Assembly: GCF_036010665.1 (NCBI RefSeq)
Contig: NZ_CP108581.1
Span: forward strand, 5,017,501-5,081,500
Origin: Microbispora sp. NBC_01189
Lineage (GTDB): Bacteria > Actinomycetota > Actinomycetes > Streptosporangiales > Streptosporangiaceae
Direction of reading: 5' to 3'
DNA: 64,000 nt
The number at the start of each line of letters is the position of its first letter. Within the stretch, counting starts at the first letter, position 1. The translations under genes and the position numbers were made by a program. A model generated the notes under the pieces. It was given only the letters and a program-made list of their open reading frames with translations. It did not search any database and was not told where the DNA came from. Below are positions 19,193 through 26,964 of the stretch, piece after piece.

Positions 19193-19408
19193 ATCGCGAC
19201 CGGCATCGTCGACAGTGGCGCGATCACACTGACCGTCGTCTTCGCCCTCGGTCTCGCGGCTCTCGCCGCGGGGCGGGTGTACGACGCCCCTGATCGGGGC
19301 AGCGGGACGTCCGCGGCGCGAGCGGCCGGGACGGCCGTCGCCGTCGCCTGCTTCGGCCTCGTCCTGGCCGGGGCGTTGCTCGGTCTATACGTAATGCTGA
19401 CCAAGTGA
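19193..19408 (+). pseudogene. Two-helix membrane protein ORF lacking a normal start (remnant or frameshifted gene)
   Basis: The frame ending at TGA 19406-19408 is open back into the dehydrogenase gene and reads as a convincing small membrane protein. Helix 1 is GAITLTVVFALGLAALAAG, followed by a polar loop (RVYDAPDRGSGTSAARAAG), and helix 2 is TAVAVACFGLVLAGALLGLY. It has no ATG or GTG before the first helix. The only early start is the GTG at 19170, which overlaps the dehydrogenase stop (GTGA) but lies in another frame that closes within 21 codons. A single-base shift there would create an intact, translationally coupled two-helix protein of about 80 residues. The GTG at 19277 in the open frame would give only 43 residues. 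Family unknown. Confidence 0.4.
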
Positions 19409-19420
19409 GCGGGGTCGGAG

Positions 19421-20359
19421 ATGCCGGAAGCGTCGCAGGTCGCGAAGGATCACCCGGACGGCGTCGAGCTGCTGCGGCGCACGCCCGGGCTGAAGGTGCT
19501 GGACGACGATGACGACGATCCCGTCCTCGTCCGCGCCGACGGCGGGCCGGTGGACACCTGGCGCGAGCACTACCCGTACGACCACCGCGTCTCGCGGCAG
19601 GACTACGACCGGCAGAAGCGGCTGCTGCAGATCGAGCTGCTGAAGCTGCAGTACTGGCTGAAGGACACCGGCGGGCGCCTGGTCATCCTCTTCGAGGGAC
19701 GGGACGCGGCCGGCAAGGGCGGCACGATCAAGCGCTTCATGGAGCACCTCAACCCCCGGGGCGCGACCGTGGTGGCGCTGGAGAAGCCCAGCGAGCGCGA
19801 GCGCGGCCAGTGGTACTTCCAGCGGTACATCTCCCACCTCCCGGCCGCGGGGGAGATGGTGCTGTTCGACCGGTCCTGGTACAACCGGGCCGGGGTCGAG
19901 CGGGTCATGAACTTCTGCACCCCCGAGGAGTACATGGAGTTCATGTACCAGACGCCGTTGTTCGAGCGGATGCTCGTCCGCGACGGTGTCCGCCTGGTCA
20001 AGCTGTGGTTCTCCGTCTCCAGGGCCGAGCAGCGCACCCGGTTCATCATCCGCCAGGTCGACCCCGTACGGCAGTGGAAGCTGTCGCCGATGGACATCGC
20101 CTCACTGGACCTGTGGGACGAGTACACCCGGGCGAAGGAGGACATGTTCCTCAACACCGACACCGAGGACGCCCCCTGGACGATCATCAAGAGCAACGAC
20201 AAGAAGCGCGGGCGCCTGGAGGCGATGCGCTACGTCCTCTCCATCTACGACTACGACGACAAGGACGTCTCGGTGGTGGGCGAGCCCGACCCCCTGATCG
20301 TCCGGTCCGCCGCCGACATCGTGGACGAGGACAACGCCGCGCCCCTGTCGTCCTTCTGA
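19421..20359 (+). CDS. ppk2: Polyphosphate kinase 2
   Basis: The 312-residue PPK2-family protein transfers phosphate between polyphosphate and nucleotides (typically polyP + GDP/ADP to GTP/ATP, or the AMP-using variant). Walker A is FEGRDAAGKGGT (91-102), with lid residues around EKPSERERGQWYFQRYISHL. The Walker B-like segment LFDRSWYNRAGVE has Asp150. IIRQVDPVRQWKLSPMDIAS and WTIIKSNDKKRGRLEAMRYV close the domain. Unlike two-domain PPK2s, it has one catalytic domain plus an N-terminal extension of about 50 residues with an acidic run. The ATG at 19421 has GGAG just upstream. It converges on a secreted protease gene. Confidence 0.94.
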   Translation: MPEASQVAKDHPDGVELLRRTPGLKVLDDDDDDPVLVRADGGPVDTWREHYPYDHRVSRQDYDRQKRLLQIELLKLQYWLKDTGGRLVILFEGRDAAGKGGTIKRFMEHLNPRGATVVALEKPSERERGQWYFQRYISHLPAAGEMVLFDRSWYNRAGVERVMNFCTPEEYMEFMYQTPLFERMLVRDGVRLVKLWFSVSRAEQRTRFIIRQVDPVRQWKLSPMDIASLDLWDEYTRAKEDMFLNTDTEDAPWTIIKSNDKKRGRLEAMRYVLSIYDYDDKDVSVVGEPDPLIVRSAADIVDEDNAAPLSSF

Positions 20360-20384
20360 CCGCGCCGCACGCCTCCTGCACAGC

Positions 20385-20423
20385 CAGGCAGCACGGTCAG
20401 GCAGCACGGCCAGGCAGCGCGGT
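20385..20423. repeat. Three tandem 13-bp repeats between convergent genes
   Basis: CAGGCAGCACGGT occurs three times head to tail (20385-20397, 20398-20410, 20411-20423) with one or two changes. It fills the gap between ppk2 and the protease and runs into the protease stop codon. No hairpin is evident. It is probably slippage-derived. Confidence 0.7.
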
Positions 20424-21484
20424 CACGCCTGTTCCGCGCCGCGGAACAGATCGCGTACGGCGGAGCCGAAGTGGGGGCCGTACATCGTGCGCTGGTCGTT
20501 GCTGTACTTGAAGCTGCTCACCGAGGTCAGCGTGCCGCGGCCGGAGCCGGGGTCGAAACCGCTGAGCCAGGGCCCGCCGCTGGCCCCCGCCGTGAGGTCG
20601 CACCGCAGGCCCTGGTCGCGGGTCTGCCCCTGCGGGTCCCCGTGCGGCATCCCGGCGCAGTAGAGCAGGCGCTCCCCGTCGTACGGGGGGTCGGCGGGGA
20701 ACCCGAACCCGTAGGTCCGCCGGCCCTGCGGCGTGTCGAAGCCCAGAGGCTGGCCGCCCACCACGTCGGTGAGGTGCCGGCCGTCCTGGTCGTCCACGGC
20801 GACCATTCCCACGTCGTAGTCGTCGTTCCCCGAGCGCGACCAGGGCCCCGCGACGAACATGCGCCGGGCCGGGAAGACGCCGTACGGCTGACGTCCCTGG
20901 TCGTAACCGGGGACGAAGGTCCAGTTCTCGGCCCAGGCCCCGGAGCCGTCCTTGACGCAGTGCCCGGCGGTGACGACCACGTCGCGGTTCGCGCTGCGCA
21001 CCGCGCTGGCCGAGCAGACGAAGTCCACGCCGTTCATGGTCAGGAAGACCCTGCCGGTGGTCCTCGTCACCGAACCGCCCGCCGCCCAGTGCGTGCCGCT
21101 CGTGGTCGCCGGAGGCATCATCGCCGCCTGCCGGGTCCTGGTCGCCCCGCCCGCCCCGCCGGTCTCGAACGTCCCGGTCCGTACGGCGGGCCGCGCCGCG
21201 TCGGGCGCGAGCACCGGCGGAGGCAGGGCAGTGATCTTCTGCAGGCCCGCCAGCAACCCGATCGGGACCGCCCGCGCCATCCGCTGCGGCGTCCAGTAGG
21301 GCTCGGAGGTGTGGTCCGCCGCGTGTTCCACCACGTCCGTCACAGGGTCCGTCACGGGGTCCGTCACGGAGTTCGTCACGGAGTTCGTCACGGGGCCCTG
21401 CGACGGCGGGACCGCCGGTCCGGGGCCGCGGACGAGTCCGGCGGCGAGGAGGGTGACGGCAAGCAAGGGGAGGCTCGGAGTCAT
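20423..21484 (-). CDS. Secreted trypsin-like serine protease
   Basis: The 353-residue exported protein has an N-terminal signal (TPSLPLLAVTLLAAGLVRG), then a low-complexity Thr/Asn/Ser/Val/Asp stretch (about 30-52) encoded by a 12-bp repeat, a propeptide-like region and an S1/glutamyl-endopeptidase-like domain. The catalytic triad is visible: His in VVVTAGHCVKDG, Asp in DDYDVGMVAV and Ser in GASGGPWLSGF. Cys pairs are placed as in trypsin-fold proteases. It is about 45% alike by eye to the next gene, so the two are tandem paralogues. It probably acts outside the cell. Target unknown. Confidence 0.88.
   Translation of the reverse strand: MTPSLPLLAVTLLAAGLVRGPGPAVPPSQGPVTNSVTNSVTDPVTDPVTDVVEHAADHTSEPYWTPQRMARAVPIGLLAGLQKITALPPPVLAPDAARPAVRTGTFETGGAGGATRTRQAAMMPPATTSGTHWAAGGSVTRTTGRVFLTMNGVDFVCSASAVRSANRDVVVTAGHCVKDGSGAWAENWTFVPGYDQGRQPYGVFPARRMFVAGPWSRSGNDDYDVGMVAVDDQDGRHLTDVVGGQPLGFDTPQGRRTYGFGFPADPPYDGERLLYCAGMPHGDPQGQTRDQGLRCDLTAGASGGPWLSGFDPGSGRGTLTSVSSFKYSNDQRTMYGPHFGSAVRDLFRGAEQA
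21335..21394. repeat. Five tandem 12-bp repeats inside the protease gene
   Basis: The 12-bp unit GTCCGTCACGGG or variants (GTTCGTCACGGA) is repeated five times. In the protease reading frame it encodes an expanded (V-T-N/D-S/P) tetrapeptide run just after the signal peptide. Being in frame, it can grow or shrink without breaking the gene. Confidence 0.85.
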
Positions 21485-21535
21485 GGCTCCCGAGTGTGGA
21501 CCACCTTGGGTGCGCGCGTGGCTACTTTCCGTGAA

Positions 21536-22651
21536 TCAGGGTGCCGCTGGTTCCTGGGCCGTGTTCTGGGCCGTGGTGTAGACCGCCTCGGCCTCCGGGC
21601 CGAAGTACGGCCCGAACATCCAGGAGGGCGCGAAGTTATACTTGAAACTGTTCACCGAGTTGACCATGCCGCCGCCGGTGCTCAGGCTGAAGTTGAGCAG
21701 CCACGGGCCGCCGCTGGAGCCTCCGGTCATGCCGCAGCTCAGCCCCTGGTCCTCCGAGGACAGGTAGTCGTCGAACGTGCGCCCGCTGCAGTAGACCAGC
21801 CTCGACCCGTCGTACGGCGCGCCGGCCGGGTAGCCGAAGGCGTACGTCTGGCGTCCGCGCGGCTGGTTGAACGCCACGCCCTGGCCGCCGACGACGTCGG
21901 TCAGGCTCTTTCCGCCCTGGGGCGCCACGACGGCGGCGGCGACGTCGTAGTTCATGTTCTCGCCGGAGTTCCACTGGGAGGTGGTGAGCAGGGTGGTCGC
22001 GGGCCAGGTGCCGTCGGGCCGGTTGCCCTGGTCGTAGCCCGGCACGAACACCCAGTTGGCGTGGAACGCGCCGTTCAGCTTCACGCAGTGCCCCGCCGTG
22101 ATCACGACGCTCTTGTTGGCGCTGGTGACGGCGGTGCCGGTGCAGGAGGCGTTCCGGCCGGCACTCGATCCGGCCGTCACCGTGAAGAAGACCCGGCCCG
22201 TGGTCCTCGCGATCGTCCCGCCCGCCGTCCAGGACGACCCGGAGGTCCGGGCGGAGGCGGCGGCCTGCGCGGACGTGCCCGTGGCCGCGCTTGTGGGAGT
22301 GTTCGCGGTGGCGCTTGTCGGGGCGACGGCGGCGGGGCTCGCCCCGGACACGTCGAGGAGGGCGGAGGCAGCGGCGGCGAAGTGCCGCGAGCCCGTGCTG
22401 GGAGCCTCCAGCGGCCTGGCGGCCTCCATCCGGGCGGTGGTCCAGAACTTCCGGACCGTCCGCTGCTCCGCCGCCGTGTCGGCCGCGTCGTGCACGGCGG
22501 GCCGCGGGGTCGTCCCTGAGACCGTCCGCGGGACCGTCCGCGGGGTCGTCGCCGCGGCGCCGGCGGCGGCGGGCAGCGTGGCGAGGACCACAGCCGCCGC
22601 CGCGAAAGCGGGGGCCGCGAGGGCCGTGAGACGTCGTGCCAAGGGGTGCAT
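21536..22651 (-). CDS. Secreted trypsin-like serine protease (paralogue)
   Basis: The 371-residue precursor has an alanine-rich signal peptide (LTALAAPAFAAAAVVLATLP, AAAGAA). The propeptide of about 130 residues ends in the same SWTAGGTIARTTGRVFFTV context as its neighbour. A trypsin-fold domain follows with His in VVITAGHCVKLNG, Asp in MNYDVAAAVV and Ser in GSSGGPWLLNF. LTDVVGGQGVAFNQPRGRQ and YAFGYPAGAPYDGSRLVYC are shared nearly word for word with the downstream gene, showing tandem duplication. The gap between them is 51 bp, so they may be cotranscribed. Confidence 0.88.
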   Translation of the reverse strand: MHPLARRLTALAAPAFAAAAVVLATLPAAAGAAATTPRTVPRTVSGTTPRPAVHDAADTAAEQRTVRKFWTTARMEAARPLEAPSTGSRHFAAAASALLDVSGASPAAVAPTSATANTPTSAATGTSAQAAASARTSGSSWTAGGTIARTTGRVFFTVTAGSSAGRNASCTGTAVTSANKSVVITAGHCVKLNGAFHANWVFVPGYDQGNRPDGTWPATTLLTTSQWNSGENMNYDVAAAVVAPQGGKSLTDVVGGQGVAFNQPRGRQTYAFGYPAGAPYDGSRLVYCSGRTFDDYLSSEDQGLSCGMTGGSSGGPWLLNFSLSTGGGMVNSVNSFKYNFAPSWMFGPYFGPEAEAVYTTAQNTAQEPAAP

Positions 22652-22850
22652 GCCTACCTCCGTGTCGGGATGTCCTGACGCGGGAAGGTAGCGACGCCTC
22701 CGGCCGGATTTCTCACGATCCGCCTATACGGTTATGGGCAGATTCCGGCATAGATGTACTGGTTTCTCCGTCGCATCGCGTGTTCCGTACGGTGGGACGG
22801 AAGGGCGACGCGGATGCCGCCGCGGTCGTCGTCTCGGCGACAATGAGGGA

Positions 22851-24038
22851 ATGAGCTCCCAATCCCCGCCGCAGCCCCGGTCAGTCGTCGTGCTGGGCTC
22901 CACCGGCTCCATCGGCACCCAGGCCCTCGACGTCGTCGCCCACGCGTCCGGACGGTTCCGGGTGACCGCGCTCGCGGCGGGCGGCGGGCGGGCCGACCTG
23001 CTCGCGCGGCAGGCGGCCGAGACGGGGGCGGAGACGGTGGCCGTCGCCGACCCCGCGGCCGTGCCCGCGTTGCGGGCGGCGCTCGCCGCCGCCGGGGCGC
23101 GGCCCCGGGTGCTGGCGGGCCCGGAGGGGGTGGCGGAGGTCGCCGCGTCGCCCTGCGACGTGGTGCTGAACGGGATCACCGGGGCGCTCGGGCTCACCTC
23201 CACCCTCGCGGCGCTGGAGGCGGGCCGGGTGCTCGCGCTGGCCAACAAGGAGTCGCTGATCGTGGGCGGGCCGCTGGTCAAGCGGCTGGCCGGGCCGGGG
23301 CGGCTGATCCCGGTCGACTCCGAGCACTCCGCGCTCGCCCAGTGCCTGTGGGCGGCCGGCCCCGGCGGGGCCGCTCCGGCGGCCGTACGGCGGCTGGTCG
23401 TGACGGCGAGCGGCGGCCCGTTCCGGGGCAGGAGGCGGGCCGAGCTGACGGACGTGACGCCCGAGATGGCGCTGAACCACCCGACGTGGTCCATGGGCCC
23501 GGTCATCACCGTGAACTCGGCGACCCTGGTCAACAAGGGCCTGGAGGTGATCGAGGCCCACCTGCTGTTCGACATCGGCTTCGACCGGATCGAGGTGGTG
23601 GTCCACCCGCAGTCGATCATCCACTCGATGGTGGAGTTCGTGGACGGCTCGACGGTCGCGCAGGCGAGCCCGCCCGACATGCGGCTGCCGATCTCGCTCG
23701 CGCTGGCCTATCCCGAACGGGTGCCCGGAGCGGCCCGGCCGGTCGACTGGTCCACCGCCCGCACCTGGACCTTCGAGCCGCTCGACGACGAGGCGTTCCC
23801 CGCCGTCGCGCTGGCGCGGCATGTGGGCACGCTGGGCGGCACGGCCCCGGCGGTCTACAACGCCGCGAACGAGGTGTGCGTGGAGGCGTTCCTGAAGGGC
23901 GCACTGCCGTTCCCCGGCATCGTGGACACCGTGGAACGCGTGGTGGCCGCCCACGACCCCGGCCCCGCGTCGTCCGTCGAGGAGGTCCTCGACGCCGACG
24001 CGTGGGCGCGGGCGCGGGCGGCCGAGCTGACGCGCTGA
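22851..24038 (+). CDS. dxr: 1-deoxy-D-xylulose 5-phosphate reductoisomerase
   Basis: The 395-residue MEP-pathway enzyme makes 2-C-methyl-D-erythritol 4-phosphate from DXP with NADPH. The NADPH site is [18 protein letters not shown]. Metal and substrate residues lie in [61 protein letters not shown] and [18 protein letters not shown]. The ATG at 22851 gives a protein that starts at the expected place; a GAGGGA directly abuts it, which is unusually close. ispG of the same pathway is downstream, but an unrelated gene on the other strand intervenes. Confidence 0.95.
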   Translation: MSSQSPPQPRSVVVLGSTGSIGTQALDVVAHASGRFRVTALAAGGGRADLLARQAAETGAETVAVADPAAVPALRAALAAAGARPRVLAGPEGVAEVAASPCDVVLNGITGALGLTSTLAALEAGRVLALANKESLIVGGPLVKRLAGPGRLIPVDSEHSALAQCLWAAGPGGAAPAAVRRLVVTASGGPFRGRRRAELTDVTPEMALNHPTWSMGPVITVNSATLVNKGLEVIEAHLLFDIGFDRIEVVVHPQSIIHSMVEFVDGSTVAQASPPDMRLPISLALAYPERVPGAARPVDWSTARTWTFEPLDDEAFPAVALARHVGTLGGTAPAVYNAANEVCVEAFLKGALPFPGIVDTVERVVAAHDPGPASSVEEVLDADAWARARAAELTR

Positions 24039-24086
24039 GACCACTGCCACCGCAGCTGAGACCACTGCTGGAACCACTGCTGGAAC

Positions 24087-24121
24087 TGTGGCGCGCCCCG
24101 GGTCAGGTGGGGCGCGCCACA
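24087..24121. terminator. Bidirectional hairpin between dxr and LPMO genes
   Basis: A perfect 13-bp stem TGTGGCGCGCCCC (24087-24099) with its complement at 24109-24121 and a 9-nt loop lies between the convergent dxr and LPMO genes. It has no T-tract on either side, as is common for actinobacterial hairpin terminators. Just upstream, short direct repeats of GACCACTGCT are seen. Confidence 0.7.
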
Positions 24122-24131
24122 GCCGGGCGGG

Positions 24132-25301
24132 TCAGGCCGCCGAGCAGGTCAGCGACGGGGTGCCGCTGCTCGATCCGTTGGCCAGGAAGCCGAAGGTGGT
24201 CGAGGCGCCGGCGCCGAGGCTGCCGTTGTAGTTCACGTTCTGCACGCTGACGTTGCTGCCGGACTGGCTCAGCGTGCCGTTCCAGACCTGGGTCACCGTG
24301 ACACCGCTCGGCTGGGTCCATCTGACGGTCCACCCGCCGATGGACGAGGAGCCGGCCTTCACCGTCACCTCACCCTGGAAGCCGCCGCCCCACGAGCTGA
24401 CGACGTTGTACGTCGCAGAGCAGCCGCCGGGGCCGCTCGACGGGGTCGGGCTCGGCGAGGTGCCGGGCGTGCGCGACGGCGAGGCCGACGGGCTCGGCGA
24501 GGTGCTGGGCGTGCGGGAGGGCGAGGCCGACGGGCTCGGCGAGGTGGGCGGGGTGGGGGTGGGGGTGCTGGTGCCGGTCTGGCCGACGCCCGTCACCTCG
24601 CCGTTGCCGCCGTCGAAGACGACGTCGGAGCAGCTGTAGAACGTCTCGTTGCTGTCCGAGCGCTGCCACACGGTGTAGATGATGTGGCGGCCGCTCTTAC
24701 CCGACGGCAGGTGGGCGTTCCAGTAGTAGTGGCCGTCCTCGGTGCCCACCGAGCCGACGCTCGGCGGGTTGGTGACGCTGTCGAACGGCGTCGACTCCAG
24801 GTCGCTCCACGCCAGCGCGCGGGTCGGGCTCCAGGAGTCCTTGGTGACGTACGACCGGAACGTGCCGGGGTGCGCCGCCCACATGTTGTACCTGTACTGG
24901 ATGGTCGCCCCGGACGTCAGGTGGGTGACCGGCCAGTCGTTGCGGGCGAGGTCGAAACCGCTGAAGTCGTAGACGACCGCGCCGCCGCTGCACAGCTGCC
25001 CGTCCGGGATGAAGCCGGACATCCGGCCCGCACCGTCCGAGCGGAGCACGGCGAACCAGTTGTACAGCGCATTGGTCCCGCTCTTGGCGACCGCGGCCGC
25101 GCAGGCCGGGTTCTTCGGCTGGATGGCCCCGCTCGAGGTCGTGCCGTCCTTCCAGCACAGGTAGGTGCGGCTGCCGGGCATCATCGGGGCGCCGTGCGCG
25201 GACGCCGGGGAGGCGAGCACGACGGCGGAGACGAGGGCGGACAGCGCGGCGACGATCACGCCGATCGTCACCTTCGATGGTGTTCTTCGTGGTCTTCCCA
25301 C
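24132..25301 (-). CDS. Secreted AA10 lytic polysaccharide monooxygenase with CBM2
   Basis: The 389-residue copper enzyme cleaves chitin or cellulose oxidatively outside the cell. The signal peptide (1-35) ends ASPASA, leaving His36 as the mature N-terminus. With His144 (YRYNMWAAHPGTF) it forms the histidine brace, and the AA10 domain runs to about 230. A Thr/Ser/Pro linker (about 240-290), partly encoded by a duplicated 42-bp unit near 24450-24540, leads to a family 2 carbohydrate-binding module (about 292-389; CSATYNVVSSWGGGFQGEVT, ending in Cys). The CBM2 points to cellulose or crystalline chitin. GTG 25301 has AAAGGG upstream. It sits where rseP usually separates dxr and ispG. Confidence 0.93.
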   Translation of the reverse strand: MGRPRRTPSKVTIGVIVAALSALVSAVVLASPASAHGAPMMPGSRTYLCWKDGTTSSGAIQPKNPACAAAVAKSGTNALYNWFAVLRSDGAGRMSGFIPDGQLCSGGAVVYDFSGFDLARNDWPVTHLTSGATIQYRYNMWAAHPGTFRSYVTKDSWSPTRALAWSDLESTPFDSVTNPPSVGSVGTEDGHYYWNAHLPSGKSGRHIIYTVWQRSDSNETFYSCSDVVFDGGNGEVTGVGQTGTSTPTPTPPTSPSPSASPSRTPSTSPSPSASPSRTPGTSPSPTPSSGPGGCSATYNVVSSWGGGFQGEVTVKAGSSSIGGWTVRWTQPSGVTVTQVWNGTLSQSGSNVSVQNVNYNGSLGAGASTTFGFLANGSSSGTPSLTCSAA

Positions 25302-25535
25302 GGGCTACCCTTTCGCGTGGTCATGGCTGCCGCACTCGTGGTGCAGCACGGCACCGCCGACGGCGCGAGCACGTCGGCCCCGGGGGACAGCCTCTGACTA
25401 ACCGACCTGATGGTGGTGGTGCGAGAGCACTCGCGCTGATCGGACTGTAGGTCGGCCCCGCGCCGCCGCCCACCCCGGCCGGCGCGGCGGCGCTCGTCCA
25501 TGCAGGTGGGACCGTTTTCATCCTTCGCGGGTCAT

Positions 25536-25564
25536 GAAACCTTCATTCGTCGTGAAAAGGTTTC
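25536..25564. promoter_or_regulatory. Inverted repeat and promoter region upstream of ispG
   Basis: GAAACCTT (25536-25543) and AAGGTTTC (25557-25564) form a perfect 8-bp dyad around 13 bases. A good -10 box TAGACT follows at 25591-25596, about 45 bp before the ispG start with its AAGGTG ribosome site. The dyad could be an upstream operator for ispG or part of the divergent LPMO control region, which spans 25302-25641. The rest of that 340-bp gap shows no gene. Confidence 0.4.
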
Positions 25565-25641
25565 GGGCCACCCGCCCGCGCGGCACTCCTTAGACTGGGA
25601 GAGCCCCCCATCGGGCATCGCCTATCACACAAGGTGCAGAA

Positions 25642-26811
25642 ATGTCTGTTGATCTCGGGATTCCCGCCGTACGGAACCGGCCCATCGCCACGCGGCGGGT
25701 GTCGCGTCAGATCATGGTCGGTTCGGTCCCCGTCGGCGGGGACGCGCCGGTCTCGGTGCAGTCCATGACCACCACGCTGACCGCCGACGTCAACGCCACA
25801 CTCCAGCAGATCGCCGAGCTCACCGCGACCGGCTGCCAGATCGTCCGCGTCGCGGTGCCGTCCCAGGACGACGCCGAGGCGCTGCCGGCGATCGCCCGCA
25901 AGTCGCAGATCCCCGTCATCGCCGACATCCACTTCCAGCCCAAGTACGTCTTCGCCGCCATCGAGGCCGGCTGCGCGGCGGTGCGGGTCAACCCGGGCAA
26001 CATCAAGAAGTTCGACGACAAGGTCGGCGAGATCGCCCGCGCCGCCTCCGACGCCGGCGTGCCGATCAGGATCGGCGTCAACGCCGGGTCCCTCGACCCG
26101 CGCCTGCTGGCCAAGTACGGCAAGGCCACCCCCGAGGCGCTGGTGGAGTCCGCGCTGTGGGAGTGCTCGCTGTTCGAGGAGCACGGCTTCCGCGACATCA
26201 AGATCTCCGTCAAGCACAACGACCCCGTCGTGATGATCCAGGCCTACCGGCTGCTGGCCCAGCGGTGCGACTATCCGCTGCACCTGGGCGTGACCGAGGC
26301 GGGGCCGGCCTTCCAGGGCACGATCAAGTCGGCGGTGGCCTTCGGCGCGCTGCTGGCCGAGGGCATCGGCGACACCATCCGGGTGTCGCTGTCGGCGCCC
26401 CCGGTGGAGGAGGTCAAGGTCGGCGCCCAGATCCTCGAGTCGCTGGGCCTGCGCGAGCGCGGCCTGGAGATCGTCTCCTGCCCGTCCTGCGGCCGTGCCC
26501 AGGTGGACGTGTACACGCTGGCCGAGCAGGTTCAGGCCGGCCTGGCCGGGCTCAAGGTGCCGCTGCGCGTGGCCGTGATGGGCTGCGTGGTCAACGGACC
26601 CGGCGAGGCCAGGGAGGCCGACCTCGGCGTCGCCTCGGGCAACGGCAAGGGGCAGATCTTCGTCAGGGGCGAGGTCATCAAGACCGTGCCCGAGTCGCGG
26701 ATCGTGGAGACCCTCATCGAGGAGGCCCTGCGCCTGGCCGAGGAGATGGGCGTCGAGGTGGACCTCGACGACGACGACGAGGCCGGCGGTCCCGAGGTCG
26801 TCGTCCGCTGA
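25642..26811 (+). CDS. ispG: (E)-4-hydroxy-3-methylbut-2-enyl-diphosphate synthase
   Basis: The 389-residue [4Fe-4S] enzyme of the MEP pathway (GcpE) converts MEcPP to HMBPP. The TIM-barrel half begins [20 protein letters not shown]. The cluster half has ligands Cys280 and Cys283 (SCPSCGR) and Cys315 with Glu322 ([10 protein letters not shown]), the canonical three-Cys-one-Glu set. Length is normal. AAGGTG lies 6 bp before the ATG. It is preceded by its own promoter region because the LPMO gene breaks the usual dxr-rseP-ispG string. The C-terminus is an acidic run ([16 protein letters not shown]). Confidence 0.96.
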   Translation: MSVDLGIPAVRNRPIATRRVSRQIMVGSVPVGGDAPVSVQSMTTTLTADVNATLQQIAELTATGCQIVRVAVPSQDDAEALPAIARKSQIPVIADIHFQPKYVFAAIEAGCAAVRVNPGNIKKFDDKVGEIARAASDAGVPIRIGVNAGSLDPRLLAKYGKATPEALVESALWECSLFEEHGFRDIKISVKHNDPVVMIQAYRLLAQRCDYPLHLGVTEAGPAFQGTIKSAVAFGALLAEGIGDTIRVSLSAPPVEEVKVGAQILESLGLRERGLEIVSCPSCGRAQVDVYTLAEQVQAGLAGLKVPLRVAVMGCVVNGPGEAREADLGVASGNGKGQIFVRGEVIKTVPESRIVETLIEEALRLAEEMGVEVDLDDDDEAGGPEVVVR

Positions 26812-26964
26812 CCACCCGGCCGTCGCCACAAGCCGTCGCCACAAGCCGTTACAACAAGCAATACTCTGACTACACAATGGCAATGACCGGGTAGTACCGG
26901 GCGTAGCGCCGCGATCACACCGCGAGGCTTGCCTCTGCCGTACAGGAGCAGAGGAGCGTTGCCG

